8,126 nt of DNA from a bacterium (GTDB taxonomy: Bacteria; Pseudomonadota; Alphaproteobacteria; Caulobacterales; Hyphomonadaceae): contig JAVBYB010000129.1 in assembly GCA_030824255.1 (NCBI GenBank), positions 1 to 8,126 of the forward strand, in the 5' to 3' direction. The translations under genes and the position numbers were made by a program. Each line of letters opens with the position of its first letter. The first letter of the stretch is position 1. Positions 1 to 5,268 of this stretch are shown here, one piece after another. The notes below the pieces were generated by a model. The model was not told the origin of the DNA. It saw nothing but the letters and a program-made list of their open reading frames with translations, and ran no database searches.

Positions 1-596
1 TACGGCCTGCCGCCGCCGGAAAAGTCCTGACCTGACTGCTTGGCTGGCGCACACAACACCGAATTGCAGATGCGCAGGTCACCCTCGATATGCGCGCCTT
101 CCAGTTCGACCCAGCACACGCCTTGCGTGACGCCATCGCGCAGCGGGCCTGTGCAGTTGGGCTGTTGCTCGCTGCTGGCGACACAGGAGAGATCCAGTGC
201 GCCGCCGATGCGGGCGAAGCGCGCTTCGAGTTTTGGGAAGCGCGACTCTTTCAATGAAAGCGAGGCAAGGCGTGCATTGTCGAGCACGAGGTCGTTTTCG
301 AACACGCAATGCGTCAGGCTGATCGCCGGCAGCATCCCGCCATCGGTGCGCCGGCCATTTTCGAGGTCGAGCCGCCCCGTGATCCATGCGCCCGATATCG
401 CAATCGGCGCCACAAGCGCCGCGCCGCTCAGGGCGGGTGCGCCATCCTCAGCCGGCACGCCGAGCAGGGCGGCGCGCAGCACGTCCGCGCGGATTAGCCT
501 GTCGGGGCTCGCGGATGGCGGCCTGCCCGGTCCGCACGTGAACGGCTTTCCCTGCGCGACGCTTTCGAGCAGATCCTTTTCAAGTTTGCTGAGCAT
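1..596 (-). CDS. Pentapeptide/beta-helix-like hypothetical protein, 3' end outside window
   Basis: An open frame of 198 complete codons runs from the ATG at 596-594 leftwards off the window edge with no stop. An AGGGGG Shine-Dalgarno lies 8 nt before the ATG. Function is unknown. Residues 32-46 (DRLIRADVLRAALLG) form a predicted amphipathic helix. They are followed by short repeating units such as ISGAWITGRLDLE (67-79), LVLDNARLASLSLKES (103-118), GGALDLS (131-137) and VELEGAHIEGDLRI (163-176). The alternating A/G-x-I/L-x-G-x-L-x-L pattern resembles pentapeptide or right-handed beta-helix proteins; similar N-terminal motifs occur in uncharacterised actinobacterial and proteobacterial proteins. 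Seven cysteines are present (21, 97, 138, 148, 161, 177, 182), many for this length, and there is no signal peptide, so it is probably cytoplasmic. It is transcribed divergently from the DUF411 gene. The gene is solid; the fold is inferred from pattern only. Confidence 0.8.
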   Translation of the reverse strand, partial: MLSKLEKDLLESVAQGKPFTCGPGRPPSASPDRLIRADVLRAALLGVPAEDGAPALSGAALVAPIAISGAWITGRLDLENGRRTDGGMLPAISLTHCVFENDLVLDNARLASLSLKESRFPKLEARFARIGGALDLSCVASSEQQPNCTGPLRDGVTQGVCWVELEGAHIEGDLRICNSVLCAPAKQSGQDFSGGGRP

Positions 597-660
597 GTTT
601 CTGTCCCCCTACGCCCACTTTATCGTCCGCTCTTTCGCTGACAAGCCAACGCTTGGGCCT

Positions 661-684
661 GAATTGTTGCTGTCGAATTGTTGC
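661..684. repeat. Perfect 10-bp direct repeat, period 14
   Basis: GAATTGTTGC occurs at 661-670 and again at 675-684, separated by TGTC. It sits in the divergent intergenic region, about 65-90 bp upstream of the minus-strand gene start and about 200 bp upstream of the DUF411 gene. A tandem protein-binding site is one possibility. The local sequence is AT-richer than its surroundings, which fits a promoter region, but no function can be shown. Confidence 0.5.
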
Positions 685-794
685 CCATACTTGTGTCTTC
701 GTCACGAGAACTCGCTGATCGCGAAGCCATCCGCATCCATACAGATTGTCGGCTGGTTCCGCCCACGGCGGCCATGCCTTGCGCGACTGGTTTC

Positions 795-818
795 CCCCGT
801 TGCCTAGCACGGGGTGCT
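795..818. other. Overlapping inverted repeats in the leader of the DUF411 gene
   Basis: CCCCGT (795-800) pairs with ACGGGG (809-814) around an 8-nt loop. Alternatively AGCAC (806-810) pairs with GTGCT (814-818) around GGG. The two hairpins share bases and cannot form together. They lie 68-91 nt before the DUF411 start. A regulatory leader or an operator is possible. There is no clear T-tract, so it is not a convincing terminator. Confidence 0.3.
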
Positions 819-885
819 TCTGCTCTATGTCTGTCATGTCGCGAGTGCGCGGTCGTCGCGCGGCTGGCGAGACTGGAGTGTTGCG

Positions 886-1335
886 ATGTCATCCTTCCGG
901 AAGTTGTCCTTCGCCGGCCTGATGCTGCTGGCCGCCTGCGGTCAGGCGGTGGCACAGACCGGCATGACGATCGTCTCGGGTGAAGGCTGCGGCTGCTGTC
1001 GCGAGTGGGTGAAACACTTGCAGGACAGCGGCATCGAAGCGTCGATTTCCTATGTCGATCCCAATGCGCTGATGCAGCACAAGCACGCGGCGGGCATCGC
1101 CGACGAGCACGCCTCCTGCCATACCGGCCGCATCGGCGGATATGTCATCGAAGGCCACGTTCCGGCGAAGGAGATCGCGCGGCTCCTGCGCGAGAAGCCC
1201 AACGCGGTCGGCCTCACGGTTCCGGGCATGCCCTATGGCTCGCCCGGCATGGGACCGCCGGAAGACGCCGATCCTTATGATGTCCTGCTGCTGAACAAGG
1301 ACGGAACCACCAGCGTCTTCGCCAGCTATCCCTGA
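886..1335 (+). CDS. DUF411 putative metal-binding lipoprotein/periplasmic protein
   Basis: 149 aa. After the N-terminal export signal, the core has CGCC-x2-W at residues 35-41 (GEGCGCCREW), a conserved C78-H79-T (SCHTGRIGGYVIEGHVPA) and a VGLTVPGMPYGSPGMG block near 125-140. This is the DUF411 pattern, a family often found near copper-resistance genes and thought to bind metal through these cysteines. The start at 886 is preferred over longer in-frame versions because GGAG at 875-878 is 7 nt upstream and the signal sequence then begins directly. The signal is ambiguous: LAAC at 15-18 fits a lipobox, giving a lipoprotein, while AVA-Q at 21-24 would suit signal peptidase I. The PagL-like gene follows 94 nt downstream on the same strand; no copper-efflux gene is visible. 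The family call is firm; the metal is not known. Confidence 0.88.
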   Translation: MSSFRKLSFAGLMLLAACGQAVAQTGMTIVSGEGCGCCREWVKHLQDSGIEASISYVDPNALMQHKHAAGIADEHASCHTGRIGGYVIEGHVPAKEIARLLREKPNAVGLTVPGMPYGSPGMGPPEDADPYDVLLLNKDGTTSVFASYP

Positions 1336-1429
1336 GCCGCAACGCCTCTTGCCGAATGCATGAAGGCCGCCATTTCCTGTTGCACGGGAACATGCTCTAG
1401 CTTCGGCAAAAGTCGTGGAGAGGGAAATC

Positions 1430-2002
1430 ATGAGATATGTGCTTGCCGCAGTCACCGCGGCCGTGATCATCGCCCCCGCGGCAAGCGCGCAGGTCGACAG
1501 CATCCGTCTGGGTGTGATGCAGCACAATATCTGTGTGATCGACTGCAAGAACGCCGACAAGGAATCCGGCGTGAACATCTCCGGCGAGCTGCGTTTCAAT
1601 TCGCTCGACTTCCTTGGCTGGGCCGGGTCGCCGCATCCCTACCTGATGGCGTCGGTCAACACGGACGGGAATACGTCCTATGCGGGCGGCGGCCTGGAAT
1701 GGGATTGGGAGTTCACGCCCGGCTGGCATATCGAGCCCGGCTTCGGCTACGTCCTGCACGATGGCGAGAATGCCAACCCGTTCCCGAACGGTACGCCCGA
1801 AGCCGCCGCCTTCTTCGAGGATCATGTGCTGCTCGGCTCGACTGATCTGTTCCGCACCTCGCTCGCTCTGACATGGGACCTATCCGAATCGCTTGCCGTG
1901 CAGGCGATCTATGAACACCTCAGCCATGGCCAGATTCTCGGTGAAGGCCGAAACCAGGGTCTAGACGAGCTTGGCGTGCGCGCTGTGTGGAAGTTCAGCT
2001 GA
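1430..2002 (+). CDS. PagL-like lipid A 3-O-deacylase (acyloxyacyl hydrolase family)
   Basis: 190 aa with a clear signal peptide, cleaved after ASA at residue 20. The mature part alternates hydrophobic and polar residues, as expected of a small outer-membrane beta-barrel, and ends in aromatic W-K-F-S. PagL enzymes remove the 3-O acyl chain from lipid A in the outer membrane using a His-x-Ser pair plus an acidic residue. Here H163-L-S165 lies in YEHLSHG, followed by N175-Q-G-L-D179-E180, which corresponds to the N-x-G-[IL]-E stretch of characterised PagL, with D179 or E180 as the candidate acid. Two cysteines (35 and 39) near the mature N terminus could form a disulphide. The start at 1430 is favoured because the purine-rich GGAGAGGG (1417-1424) is 5 nt upstream; an in-frame GTG at 1415 overlaps that site. 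The family call is good; activity is inferred. Confidence 0.8.
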   Translation: MRYVLAAVTAAVIIAPAASAQVDSIRLGVMQHNICVIDCKNADKESGVNISGELRFNSLDFLGWAGSPHPYLMASVNTDGNTSYAGGGLEWDWEFTPGWHIEPGFGYVLHDGENANPFPNGTPEAAAFFEDHVLLGSTDLFRTSLALTWDLSESLAVQAIYEHLSHGQILGEGRNQGLDELGVRAVWKFS

Positions 2003-2101
2003 CGCTTTCCAGGATACGACGGCGATCGCGGGCCGAAATCGCCAAAAGCCGTCATTTCGCGTCTCCGGACCGCCCGGGACAAAAAGGCTTGCAAAGAACG
2101 C

Positions 2102-2130
2102 TTGAAACCCGCGCGAGCCCCCTGTATCAC
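2102..2130 (+). promoter_or_regulatory. Sigma-70-like promoter for tRNA-Leu
   Basis: A -35-like TTGAAA (2102-2107) and a -10-like TATCAC (2125-2130) are separated by exactly 17 bp. Transcription would begin near 2137, about 10 nt before the mature tRNA 5' end. The GC-rich run between the -10 and the tRNA resembles a stringent discriminator, which would suit a stable-RNA gene. Called from motif and position only. Confidence 0.5.
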
Positions 2131-2146
2131 GCGCGCCTTGCTGTCT

Positions 2147-2231
2147 GCCCAGATGGCGGAATTGGTAGACGCACTGCTTTCAGGTAGCAGCGCCGCGAGG
2201 CGTGGAGGTTCGAGTCCTCTTCTGGGCACCA
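2147..2231 (+). tRNA. tRNA-Leu(CAG), decodes CUG
   Basis: The 85-nt sequence folds fully. The acceptor stem GCCCAGA/TCTGGGC is perfectly paired. The D-arm is of leucine type (TGGCGGAATTGGTAGACGC). The anticodon stem is CTGCT/AGCAG with loop TTCAGGT, placing anticodon CAG at 2181-2183. The long class II variable arm has a CGCC/GGCG stem, and the T-arm GGAGG/CCTCT encloses TTCGAGT. The discriminator A is at 2228 and CCA is encoded at 2229-2231. CUG is the dominant leucine codon in the neighbouring GC-rich genes. No duplicated 3' end is visible in the window, so there is no sign of use as an integration site. Confidence 0.98.
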
Positions 2232-2306
2232 CTTTTCCGGGCGATGGCCGCCGCGTTGCCCGTGTCGCCGAAGATCGGGTTTCCTGTCATTGCTCCTGAC
2301 TGTTCT

Positions 2307-2311
2307 AGGAG
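2307..2311 (+). promoter_or_regulatory. Ribosome binding site fixing the GTG start of nrnC
   Basis: AGGAG is 6 nt before the GTG at 2318. An ATG at 2313 is closer but lies in another frame, so the GTG start is the one supported. Confidence 0.75.
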
Positions 2312-2317
2312 AATGCC

Positions 2318-2932
2318 GTGGCCATCCATCATCACGACGGCGACTTGCCGGCCAATGTGAAATTCGAAGGGTCGGTCGCGATCGACACCGAGACGATGGG
2401 CCTCAATCCCTTCCGGGACGCCCTGTGCGTGGTCCAGCTGTCTGACGGGAAGGGTGACGCCCACGTCGTGCGGCTGCAGCGCCCGGACTACAATTGCCCC
2501 AATCTCAAGAACCTGCTGTCCAATCCGCGCATCCTGAAGATCTTCCATTTTGCCAGGTTCGACGTGGCCATGATGCAGCAATGGCTCGGCGCGCCCTGCT
2601 TCCCGGTCTACTGCACCAAGATCGCCTCGCGTCTGGCCCGCACCTATACGGACCGCCATTCGCTGAAGGAGCTCACGAAGGAGCTTCTGAATATCGACAT
2701 GTCCAAGGCGCAGCAGAGCTCGGACTGGGGTGCGGACAAGCTCTCCGACGCCCAACTGGCCTATGCCGCCTCCGACGTCCTGCACCTCCACGAGATCAAG
2801 GCGCGGCTGGACGTGATGCTGCAGCGGGAAGGCCGGGTCGAACTGGCTCAGGCGTGCTTCGACTTCCTGCCTGTGCGGGCCGCGCTGGACCTCTCCGGCT
2901 GGGGCGAACAGGATATTTTTGCACATAGCTGA
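2318..2932 (+). CDS. nrnC: NrnC-type 3'-5' exoribonuclease (diribonuclease; RNase D-like fold)
   Basis: 204 aa, one DEDDy exonuclease domain and no HRDC domain, so far shorter than classical RNase D (about 370 aa). Catalytic residues are visible: D23 and E25 in AIDTETMGL, D82 in FHFARFD, and Y149 with D153 in AYAASDVLHLH. The blocks CTKIASRLARTYTDRHSLKEL (99-119), QQSSDW (132-137) and the C-terminal LSGWGEQDIFAHS match the alphaproteobacterial NrnC family. NrnC is an octamer that cleaves diribonucleotides, including pGpG, and replaces oligoribonuclease Orn in these bacteria. Automated pipelines often name it ribonuclease D. The start is GTG with AGGAG 6 nt upstream. It stands alone between tRNA-Leu and the lpt operon and is followed by an imperfect hairpin. 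Confidence 0.93.
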   Translation: MAIHHHDGDLPANVKFEGSVAIDTETMGLNPFRDALCVVQLSDGKGDAHVVRLQRPDYNCPNLKNLLSNPRILKIFHFARFDVAMMQQWLGAPCFPVYCTKIASRLARTYTDRHSLKELTKELLNIDMSKAQQSSDWGADKLSDAQLAYAASDVLHLHEIKARLDVMLQREGRVELAQACFDFLPVRAALDLSGWGEQDIFAHS

Positions 2933-2940
2933 GGAAAACA

Positions 2941-2963
2941 GGCGGGTTGGGGGCCAAACCGCC
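2941..2963 (+). terminator. Candidate terminator hairpin after nrnC
   Basis: GGCGGGTTGG (2941-2950) pairs with CCAAACCGCC (2954-2963) with one G-A mismatch and a GGG loop, starting 8 nt after the nrnC stop. The downstream sequence CGAATTTCT has only a short T-run, so intrinsic termination may be weak. Confidence 0.4.
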
Positions 2964-3002
2964 CGAATTTCTCCCCTTCTCCCGGGCATTACCTGCGGGA
3001 TG

Positions 3003-3020
3003 CCGGTTCCCCGGAACCGG
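3003..3020. promoter_or_regulatory. Perfect 8-bp dyad upstream of lptC
   Basis: CCGGTTCC (3003-3010) and GGAACCGG (3013-3020) form a perfect inverted repeat around CC, ending 20 bp before the lptC ATG. The GGAACC core recurs at once as GGAACCC. Either a DNA-binding site over the presumed promoter region or a 5' leader hairpin close to the ribosome binding site is possible. I could not place a clear -35/-10 pair here. Confidence 0.4.
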
Positions 3021-3040
3021 AACCCGATCTAGGCTGACGC

Positions 3041-3679
3041 ATGATTTCCGCCGCCCAAAGCCACCATTCTATGGACCTGTGGGGTCCGAGGCGCGCCCTC
3101 TCGTTGAAGGAGGCGCGCAAGCGGACGGCGCTTGTCCATATCCTGCGGCTTGTTTTCACGATCGGCGCGGTCCTGTCGGCCGGCTGGCTGCTCGGCACCA
3201 TCATCGAAAGCAGCTTCCGGGAACGCCGTGCCGAGCCTGGCGCGGCAGGGCTCAGCGTCACGGTTCACGGGCCCCGGTTCGACGGCTACGACGACAATGA
3301 CAGGCCGTACACGTTGACCGCGCTCACCGCGCAGCGTCGGCGGGACAATGTGGGGCTGGTGGATCTCGTGAACCCCCAGCTCAAGGACGCCGCGTCCACC
3401 ACCGTCCAGGCCCGCGAGGGCGTCTGGAACGCCGAGCTGGAAGTCCTCGACCTGTCAGGCGACGTGGTCATGACGGATGCGGGCGGCTACACTTTCACAT
3501 CGCAGAAGACTCGCATGTATGTCAGGGAGAACCGCGTCGAAGGGCAGGACCCCCTGACGGGCTTCGGTCCGGTGGGAGAGGTGAAGGCCGATGGCTACGA
3601 GGTGCTTGACGGCGGCAACCGCATTCTCCTCAAGGGCAATGTCTGGACGAAATTCACGGCGAAGAAGCGGCCGCAATGA
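3041..3679 (+). CDS. lptC: LPS export system protein LptC
   Basis: 212 aa. A basic N terminus (residues 17-28, RRALSLKEARKR) is followed by a single membrane helix at about 31-52, then a periplasmic domain of short beta-strand units (for example FDGYDDNDRPYTLTA, VLDLSGDVVMTD, VKADGYEVLDGGNRILLKGNV). This is the LptC plan: an inner-membrane anchor and a periplasmic beta-jellyroll that passes LPS from LptB2FG to LptA. TAGG 7 nt before the ATG at 3041 is a modest ribosome binding site; a second in-frame ATG at 3071 has none. The stop overlaps the next start (ATGA at 3676-3679), so lptA is probably translationally coupled. Length is near that of E. coli LptC plus an N-terminal extension, as is common in alphaproteobacteria. 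Identification rests on fold pattern and operon position together. Confidence 0.9.
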   Translation: MISAAQSHHSMDLWGPRRALSLKEARKRTALVHILRLVFTIGAVLSAGWLLGTIIESSFRERRAEPGAAGLSVTVHGPRFDGYDDNDRPYTLTALTAQRRRDNVGLVDLVNPQLKDAASTTVQAREGVWNAELEVLDLSGDVVMTDAGGYTFTSQKTRMYVRENRVEGQDPLTGFGPVGEVKADGYEVLDGGNRILLKGNVWTKFTAKKRPQ

Positions 3680-4272
3680 TGCTTCGGCAGGTTAGACGGG
3701 TGAGTGTCATGGTCTGGTCTCGGCTTGCAGTGGGGATCCTTGCGACAGCGGGCGCAGCTCTGGCCCTGGCGCCGGCACATGCGCAGATCGGCCGGAGCGA
3801 TGATCCGGTCGAAGTCACGTCGCGCCAGGGCGAATATCTCCAGCAGGAGGGACGTGGCGTCTACACCGGCGATGTCGTGGCCACGCAGGGCGACTCGCGC
3901 ATCACAACGGACCGGCTGACCGTTCTTTGCGCGCGGACCGCAGCAGGCGCCGTCGAAGACAATAACTGCGAGATGGAAAAGCTGATTGCCGAGGGCCGCG
4001 TGTTCTACATCGCGCCGGACGTGCGCATCCGTGGCGACCGTGCCGAGTATGATTTTCCGAGCGATACCATCACCATCACCGGCGATGTGATCCTGTCACG
4101 CGGCGTGGATGGCGTCGTGCGCGGCACCAACGTCGTTTACGGGATCAGCACGGGCCGCACGCTCATCACCGCTGGCGACAAGCGGGTGACCACCGTGTTC
4201 AATACCGCAAAGAAGGCCCCCGCCGCAGGCGCTGCACCGGCGACGCCCGCGCCCACCACGCCCCCGAACTGA
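3676..4272 (+). CDS. lptA: LPS transport periplasmic bridge protein LptA
   Basis: 198 aa with a signal peptide, cleaved after AHA at residue 36. The OstA/LptA domain follows: DDPVEVTSRQGEYLQQEGRGVYTGDVVATQGDSRIT shows the repeated strand pattern in which G-x-V units recur (TGDVVATQG, AEGRVFY, TGDVILSRG, RGTNVVYG). LptA oligomers bridge the periplasm between LptC and LptD. An insertion at about 83-100 carries two cysteines (LCARTAAGAVEDNNCEME), a feature often seen in alphaproteobacterial versions and absent from E. coli LptA. The C terminus is an Ala/Pro/Thr-rich, probably disordered tail (about 178-198). The first ATG of an ATGATG pair overlaps the lptC stop; an alternative start is Met12 at 3709, which shortens the signal's n-region without changing the mature protein. 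Confidence 0.9.
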   Translation: MMLRQVRRVSVMVWSRLAVGILATAGAALALAPAHAQIGRSDDPVEVTSRQGEYLQQEGRGVYTGDVVATQGDSRITTDRLTVLCARTAAGAVEDNNCEMEKLIAEGRVFYIAPDVRIRGDRAEYDFPSDTITITGDVILSRGVDGVVRGTNVVYGISTGRTLITAGDKRVTTVFNTAKKAPAAGAAPATPAPTTPPN

Positions 4273-4279
4273 GATATTC

Positions 4280-5047
4280 ATGGACGCGCGCAACGAGACT
4301 GCTCCCGTCGCCTTCGAGGCGGATGACCGCGACGGACTGCGGGCGAGCAATCTCGCCAAGTCGTTCAAGGGCCGTCAGGTCGTCAAGGATGTCAGTCTTC
4401 ACCTGAAGCGCGGCGAGATTGTCGGCCTGCTGGGTCCCAACGGCGCCGGCAAGACCACCTGTTTCTACATGATCATGGGCCTCATCACCGCTGACAGCGG
4501 CAAGGTGACGATGGACGGCGCGGATGTGACCACGCTGCCCATGTACCAGCGCGCCCGTCTCGGCGCTGGTTACCTGCCGCAGGAGAACTCCATTTTCCGC
4601 GGCATGAGCGTATGGGACAACGTCATGTCCGTCGCGGAAATGACGGAAGACACGCGTGCCAAACGCAAGGAGCTGACGGAATCGCTGCTGGAAGAGTTGC
4701 AGATCGCGCGGCTGGCCAAGCAGAATGCCAACTCGCTCTCTGGCGGGGAGCGTCGCCGGGTGGAGATCGCCCGCGCGCTGGCCTCGCGTCCGCACTTCAT
4801 GCTGCTGGATGAGCCGTTCACCGGCATCGACCCGCTGGCCGTGTCCGATATTTCGGACCTGGTGCGCTATCTCAAAGGGCGGGGCTTGGGCGTTCTGATC
4901 ACGGATCACCAGGTTCGCGAGACGCTGCAGATCGTCGATCGCGCCTCGATCATCTATGACGGCAAGGTCCTGTTCGAAGGCGCTCCGTCGGACGTTCTCA
5001 CCAATGAGGAAGTCCGCCGCGTCTATCTCGGCGCGCGCTTCCAGTAA
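4280..5047 (+). CDS. lptB: LPS export ABC transporter ATP-binding protein LptB
   Basis: 255 aa ABC ATPase with all motifs: Walker A GPNGAGKTT (52-60), Q-loop Q101 in YLPQENSIFRGMSVWDN, signature LSGGE (153-157), Walker B MLLDEP (174-179), D-loop GIDP (182-185) and H-loop H210 in ITDHQVRETL. LPQE-x-SIFR and the DHQVRETL block are typical of LptB rather than amino-acid transporters. It forms a homodimer on the cytoplasmic side of LptF/LptG and powers LPS extraction. LptF and LptG are not in this window, as is usual. The first 18 residues are an acidic extension relative to E. coli LptB. The gene begins 7 nt after the lptA stop, so it belongs to the same transcript; its own Shine-Dalgarno (TGAGAT) is weak, which suggests translation linked to lptA. 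Confidence 0.97.
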   Translation: MDARNETAPVAFEADDRDGLRASNLAKSFKGRQVVKDVSLHLKRGEIVGLLGPNGAGKTTCFYMIMGLITADSGKVTMDGADVTTLPMYQRARLGAGYLPQENSIFRGMSVWDNVMSVAEMTEDTRAKRKELTESLLEELQIARLAKQNANSLSGGERRRVEIARALASRPHFMLLDEPFTGIDPLAVSDISDLVRYLKGRGLGVLITDHQVRETLQIVDRASIIYDGKVLFEGAPSDVLTNEEVRRVYLGARFQ

Positions 5048-5123
5048 TCTCAGCCAATTTCGCGTTTCAGGATTGTTGCACTGCCACACGGTGCGCTGCG
5101 ACACTGGGCTTCCGCGCCCGTCA

Positions 5124-5150
5124 CAGGTCTTAAAGACCTGGTAACCGGTT
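5124..5150. promoter_or_regulatory. Adjacent dyads with a CtrA-like half-site pair upstream of rpoN
   Basis: CAGGTCTT and AAGACCTG form a perfect 8-bp inverted repeat around one A (5124-5140). It is followed by the 8-bp palindrome AACCGGTT (5143-5150). Within this block TTAA (5130-5133), seven bases, then GTAAC (5141-5145) differs by one base from the TTAA-N7-TTAA consensus of the cell-cycle regulator CtrA. The site lies about 120-145 bp before the rpoN GTG. The repeats are seen directly; the binding protein is a guess. Confidence 0.4.
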
Positions 5151-5168
5151 CAAGATGCAAGAAAGTCA

Positions 5169-5209
5169 GCGGTATGCTGCTTATGCAATTTTAATACCGC
5201 GGTTATAGA
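5169..5209 (+). promoter_or_regulatory. Spaced inverted repeat and -10-like element upstream of rpoN
   Basis: GCGGTAT (5169-5175) and ATACCGC (5194-5200) are perfect inverse copies separated by 18 bp, with half-site centres about 25 bp apart. The AT-rich stretch between and after them includes TATAGA (5204-5209), a possible -10 box. The -35 region at 17 bp spacing (TTATGC, 5181-5186) is weak, which would fit a promoter controlled by a factor bound to the dyad. Confidence 0.35.
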
Positions 5210-5257
5210 TTAGGCTCGTTGGATCGGAGACGCCGTGCGGGATGCCCGCGTGGCACT

Positions 5258-5264
5258 GGGAGGA
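5258..5264 (+). promoter_or_regulatory. Ribosome binding site fixing the GTG start of rpoN
   Basis: GGGAGGA is the strongest Shine-Dalgarno in the leader and lies 4-5 nt before the GTG at 5269. The in-frame ATG at 5242 has no comparable site, and choosing it would translate the Shine-Dalgarno itself into a W-H-W-E-D stretch not expected in RpoN. Confidence 0.7.
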
Positions 5265-5268
5265 CGGA

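Noticed and set aside
40..807. Plus-strand 255-codon open frame
   Set aside because: Ser/Arg/Pro/Ala-rich translation with no recognisable motif; it lies opposite the minus-strand gene at 1-596 and runs into the promoter region, so it is a mirror of GC-rich coding DNA.
889..1599. Minus-strand 236-codon open frame
   Set aside because: Antisense to the clear DUF411 gene and the start of the PagL-like gene; no family features.
2147..2231. tRNA-Leu as an integration site for a mobile element
   Set aside because: No duplicated tRNA 3' end, integrase or shift in composition is seen downstream; core genes follow directly.
2102..2299. Small plus-strand frame reading MAELVDALLSGSS across the tRNA
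   Set aside because: This is the well-known spurious translation of a tRNA-Leu gene.
2180..2989. Minus-strand 269-codon open frame
   Set aside because: Opposite nrnC and extending into tRNA-Leu; the nrnC frame carries all catalytic motifs.
4199..5104. Minus-strand 301-codon open frame, longer than lptB itself
   Set aside because: Antisense to lptB, whose Walker, signature and H-loop motifs are complete; the antisense product has no coherent domain.
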